From the NCBI GenBank assembly GCA_030374765.1, contig JARGXX010000116.1:1-64000 (forward strand): a DNA stretch of 64,000 bases, given 5' to 3'. Positions 62,158-64,000 of the stretch are shown piece by piece (position 1 is the stretch's first letter; each line of letters starts with the position of its first letter). Source of the stretch: Agarophyton chilense (lineage: Eukaryota; Rhodophyta; Florideophyceae; Gracilariales; Gracilariaceae). A model generated the notes under the pieces. That model searched no databases, was not told the DNA's origin, and worked only from the letters and a program-made list of their open reading frames with translations. The position numbers and the translations under genes were made by a program.

Positions 62158-63150
62158 TTGACAGGTCTCCATCACTACGCCTTTTGGGCAATTTTGAGCA
62201 TCTTAGGGCCGCTGTACAATACTTTTACTCCCAACAGTATGGACGGTCTGATTCATATCAAACCCTTTTCCGACCGCGTATGGCCTCGGTCTTTTACCGT
62301 ATGTAAGGCCCTCAGTCTATTGCTAGCACACACGTGGACGAAAGAGTCGATAATGACTTCATCTTTTGTCTTTGGAACTAATGCAGTTGTTATATCGCTT
62401 TTCATTTGTATTGTGCGAAGTCTCGTGGTGAAGATCTTATCCAGCCATCAACTCGCTAAGGTATGTATGCCATCCTCACAAGAGTTCGAATCGTTCTGTA
62501 AACAGATCGAATCATTTTATCCGGCTCTGAAGCGTGTGTATTGTTTTGCGGATGGACTGAAGCTCAAACTTCAATGCAGCGGCGACGATATTGTTCAGAG
62601 CAGATTTTATAATGGTTGGACGCACGGTCATTACGTGGGAAATGTTTTAAAGTTTGCTCCAAATGGCACTGTTATAGCATGCGGACTTAATGCTCCAGGA
62701 TTTATGCACGATTCTACAATAGCAGAACTCACAGGCGTATACGCTTAACTGGAGAAGACTTAAAACGAACACAAATAACGGTGCGTCATCGACTCTGCGT
62801 TTTCTAGAGTCAGACACCCATTTTTAGTCAAGAGCGGGGAAACAGTAGCATTGGATGACGAACATGACGAGCAGATGATTTTTTCTGAACAAGCCACTTC
62901 ATTGCGACAAAGCGCTGAATGGGGAATGCGAGCTTTTCGTTCTTCTTTCCCACGGCTTGGTGATAGGATCAATTGGGAGCACAGAGGGGAACGGAAATGT
63001 TTGAAAAATTCATGCGTACTTTTGTTCAACTATCGTACGCGCAGTCTTGGAATCAATCAAATCAGGTCAATGATCACCCAGGCGTTCGAGAAAGACGTCT
63101 GTGATTTATTTCATCAGTGGCTTCGCCAACATAGATTACGTAAGAAACTA
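62158..63150 (+). pseudogene. PIF/Harbinger-like DDE transposase, dead
   Basis: One frame with three in-frame TAA codons between 62746 and 62792. A helical N-terminal part (ALSLLLAHTWTKES ... VRSLVVKILS) looks like the usual helix-turn-helix. The DDE_Tnp_4 core follows: VYCFADGLKLKL (first Asp), NGWTHGHYVGNVLKFAPNG, APGFMHDSTIAEL (second acid region), then after the stops CVIDSAFSRVRHPFL and SAEWGMRAFRSSFPRL (Glu region). All core blocks are recognisable, so decay is fairly recent. A convergent DUF6818-like gene lies just downstream. Confidence 0.8.
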
Positions 63151-63264
63151 TTAAACGTCGCTTTCTGTCTATTTCTCAACTGTTTGGTGAGCCTTTTGTG
63201 TTCCCACCATCATCGTCATCATCATCATTTCGATAAACTGCTGATGAAGTCTGGAATCTCGCTC

Positions 63265-63968
63265 CTAACGTATCGTTTCTCGCTCTTCTCGTCGCAATTC
63301 CACCTCACGCTGCGCTTTACAATGGTGTTGTTCCTGCAATACGTTTACTTTCATTATTTCCATCAAGTCCATGTTACCACGACGACCGCGCGTTCTAACC
63401 AATTGCTTTCCACTAAAAACATTAGCTGTTGCTTCTGTTATCCCCCCTATTGGAGCTGCGGTGGTTAAAGAATCGTTCGCCATCTTTGCCGTCTCAGCTT
63501 CCCCCATTTCAAGTTCTGTCTCAATGTCCCCATTTTCAATTGTTTTCGGCCCCTCCAGATCCGGTTCTTCTGTGCAATCACCCACATCAGCCTTTTATTT
63601 TATTATCTCGTTTATTCTTTTCGCTTCTTTAACATCATCGGGGCAGATCGGTGAGCCCGTAGGCATCTTTGTGCGATGCAGAGCTGCAAACTTCCTACGT
63701 AGAGAATTCGCGCTTTGTGTGCAGTCAGTGAAACTTTCAAAGTGCTCCCGGGCAACTGCATCCCATTCAAAGAGCCCATTTGGAAAAATGGTACTCAAAG
63801 TCGATAGGAAGTAGAGTGAAATCACCATAGTGAATCCAAACCCGCGTTTGTTCTTCGCATGTTTCTGCTTTTTCTGCGGAACGGGTTTCACCGGCAATAA
63901 AAGCGTCGCTTTCGACCGGCTAGTTCCAATCCCATGATCTTTTGCGATTGCAATCCCTGAAAGTACGC
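63265..63968 (-). pseudogene. DUF6818-like (Myb/SANT-type) gene with in-frame stop
   Basis: One frame interrupted by TAA at 63595-63597. GLFEWDAVAREHFE and SLRRKFAALHRTKMPTGSP then IMP-like spacing to VKEAKRINEII match the small DNA-binding DUF6818 family found beside Harbinger-type transposases. The second part (63265-63585) is a charged tail. No ATG is visible at the upstream end, so the start is probably in an upstream exon beyond the window. I take it as the partner gene of the dead transposase. Confidence 0.65.
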
Positions 63969-64000
63969 CTTACGCTCTTTCTTGCCTTCGTGGTGGACCG

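Overview
This is eukaryotic nuclear DNA, most likely from a florideophyte red alga of the Chondrus type. That assignment is inference. It rests on a 4-kb glucan water dikinase gene with no visible intron and no plastid transit peptide (floridean starch is cytosolic), other long uninterrupted reading frames, and a heavy load of transposons. Land-plant and green-algal copies of the dikinase normally have many introns.

Layout. (A) 1-16.5 kb: three large genes around an array of long hairpins. A ParB-like gene runs into a reading frame with a possible 2OG-dioxygenase start (minus strand, broken at a frame change and a TGA). A bacterial-type DNA methyltransferase fused to a SET domain follows on the plus strand. 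Last is a 1847-residue protein joining C2H2 fingers, a tyrosine-recombinase domain, a RecQ-type helicase and a zinc knuckle. Four near-perfect hairpins (arms of 36 bp or more) and three repeat units fill the space between the two divergent genes. (B) 16.9-19.7 kb: telomere-like CCCCTAAA-rich minisatellites alternating with two copies of a 902-bp repeat rich in CCAAGCGC. (C) 19.9-30.1 kb: a second recombinase locus. It has an unrecognised 557-residue gene, a ~347-bp tandem array, a gene with a ParB-like box and a Ulp1-type protease domain, and a convergent tyrosine-recombinase gene. (D) 31.7-34.0 kb: another telomere-like tract, the third 902-bp copy, and small direct repeats.

(E) 34.4-39.8 kb: two ordinary host genes, a FAM173/ATPSCKMT-like lysine methyltransferase and glucan water dikinase. 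(F) 41.6-53.0 kb: an almost complete Ty3/gypsy chromovirus with ~98% identical LTRs and a broken gag-pol. An intact 591-codon ORF on the opposite strand lies between the chromodomain and the 3' LTR. (G) 57-61.2 kb: a decayed, inverted chromovirus fragment (chromodomain, integrase) with a decayed reading frame in the same antisense position. (H) 62.1-64 kb: a dead PIF/Harbinger-like transposase and a convergent DUF6818-like gene.

The strongest candidates for undescribed biology are the two loci (A and C) that each pair a ParB-like gene, an adjacent tandem array and a tyrosine recombinase, and the antisense gene carried by the chromovirus family.
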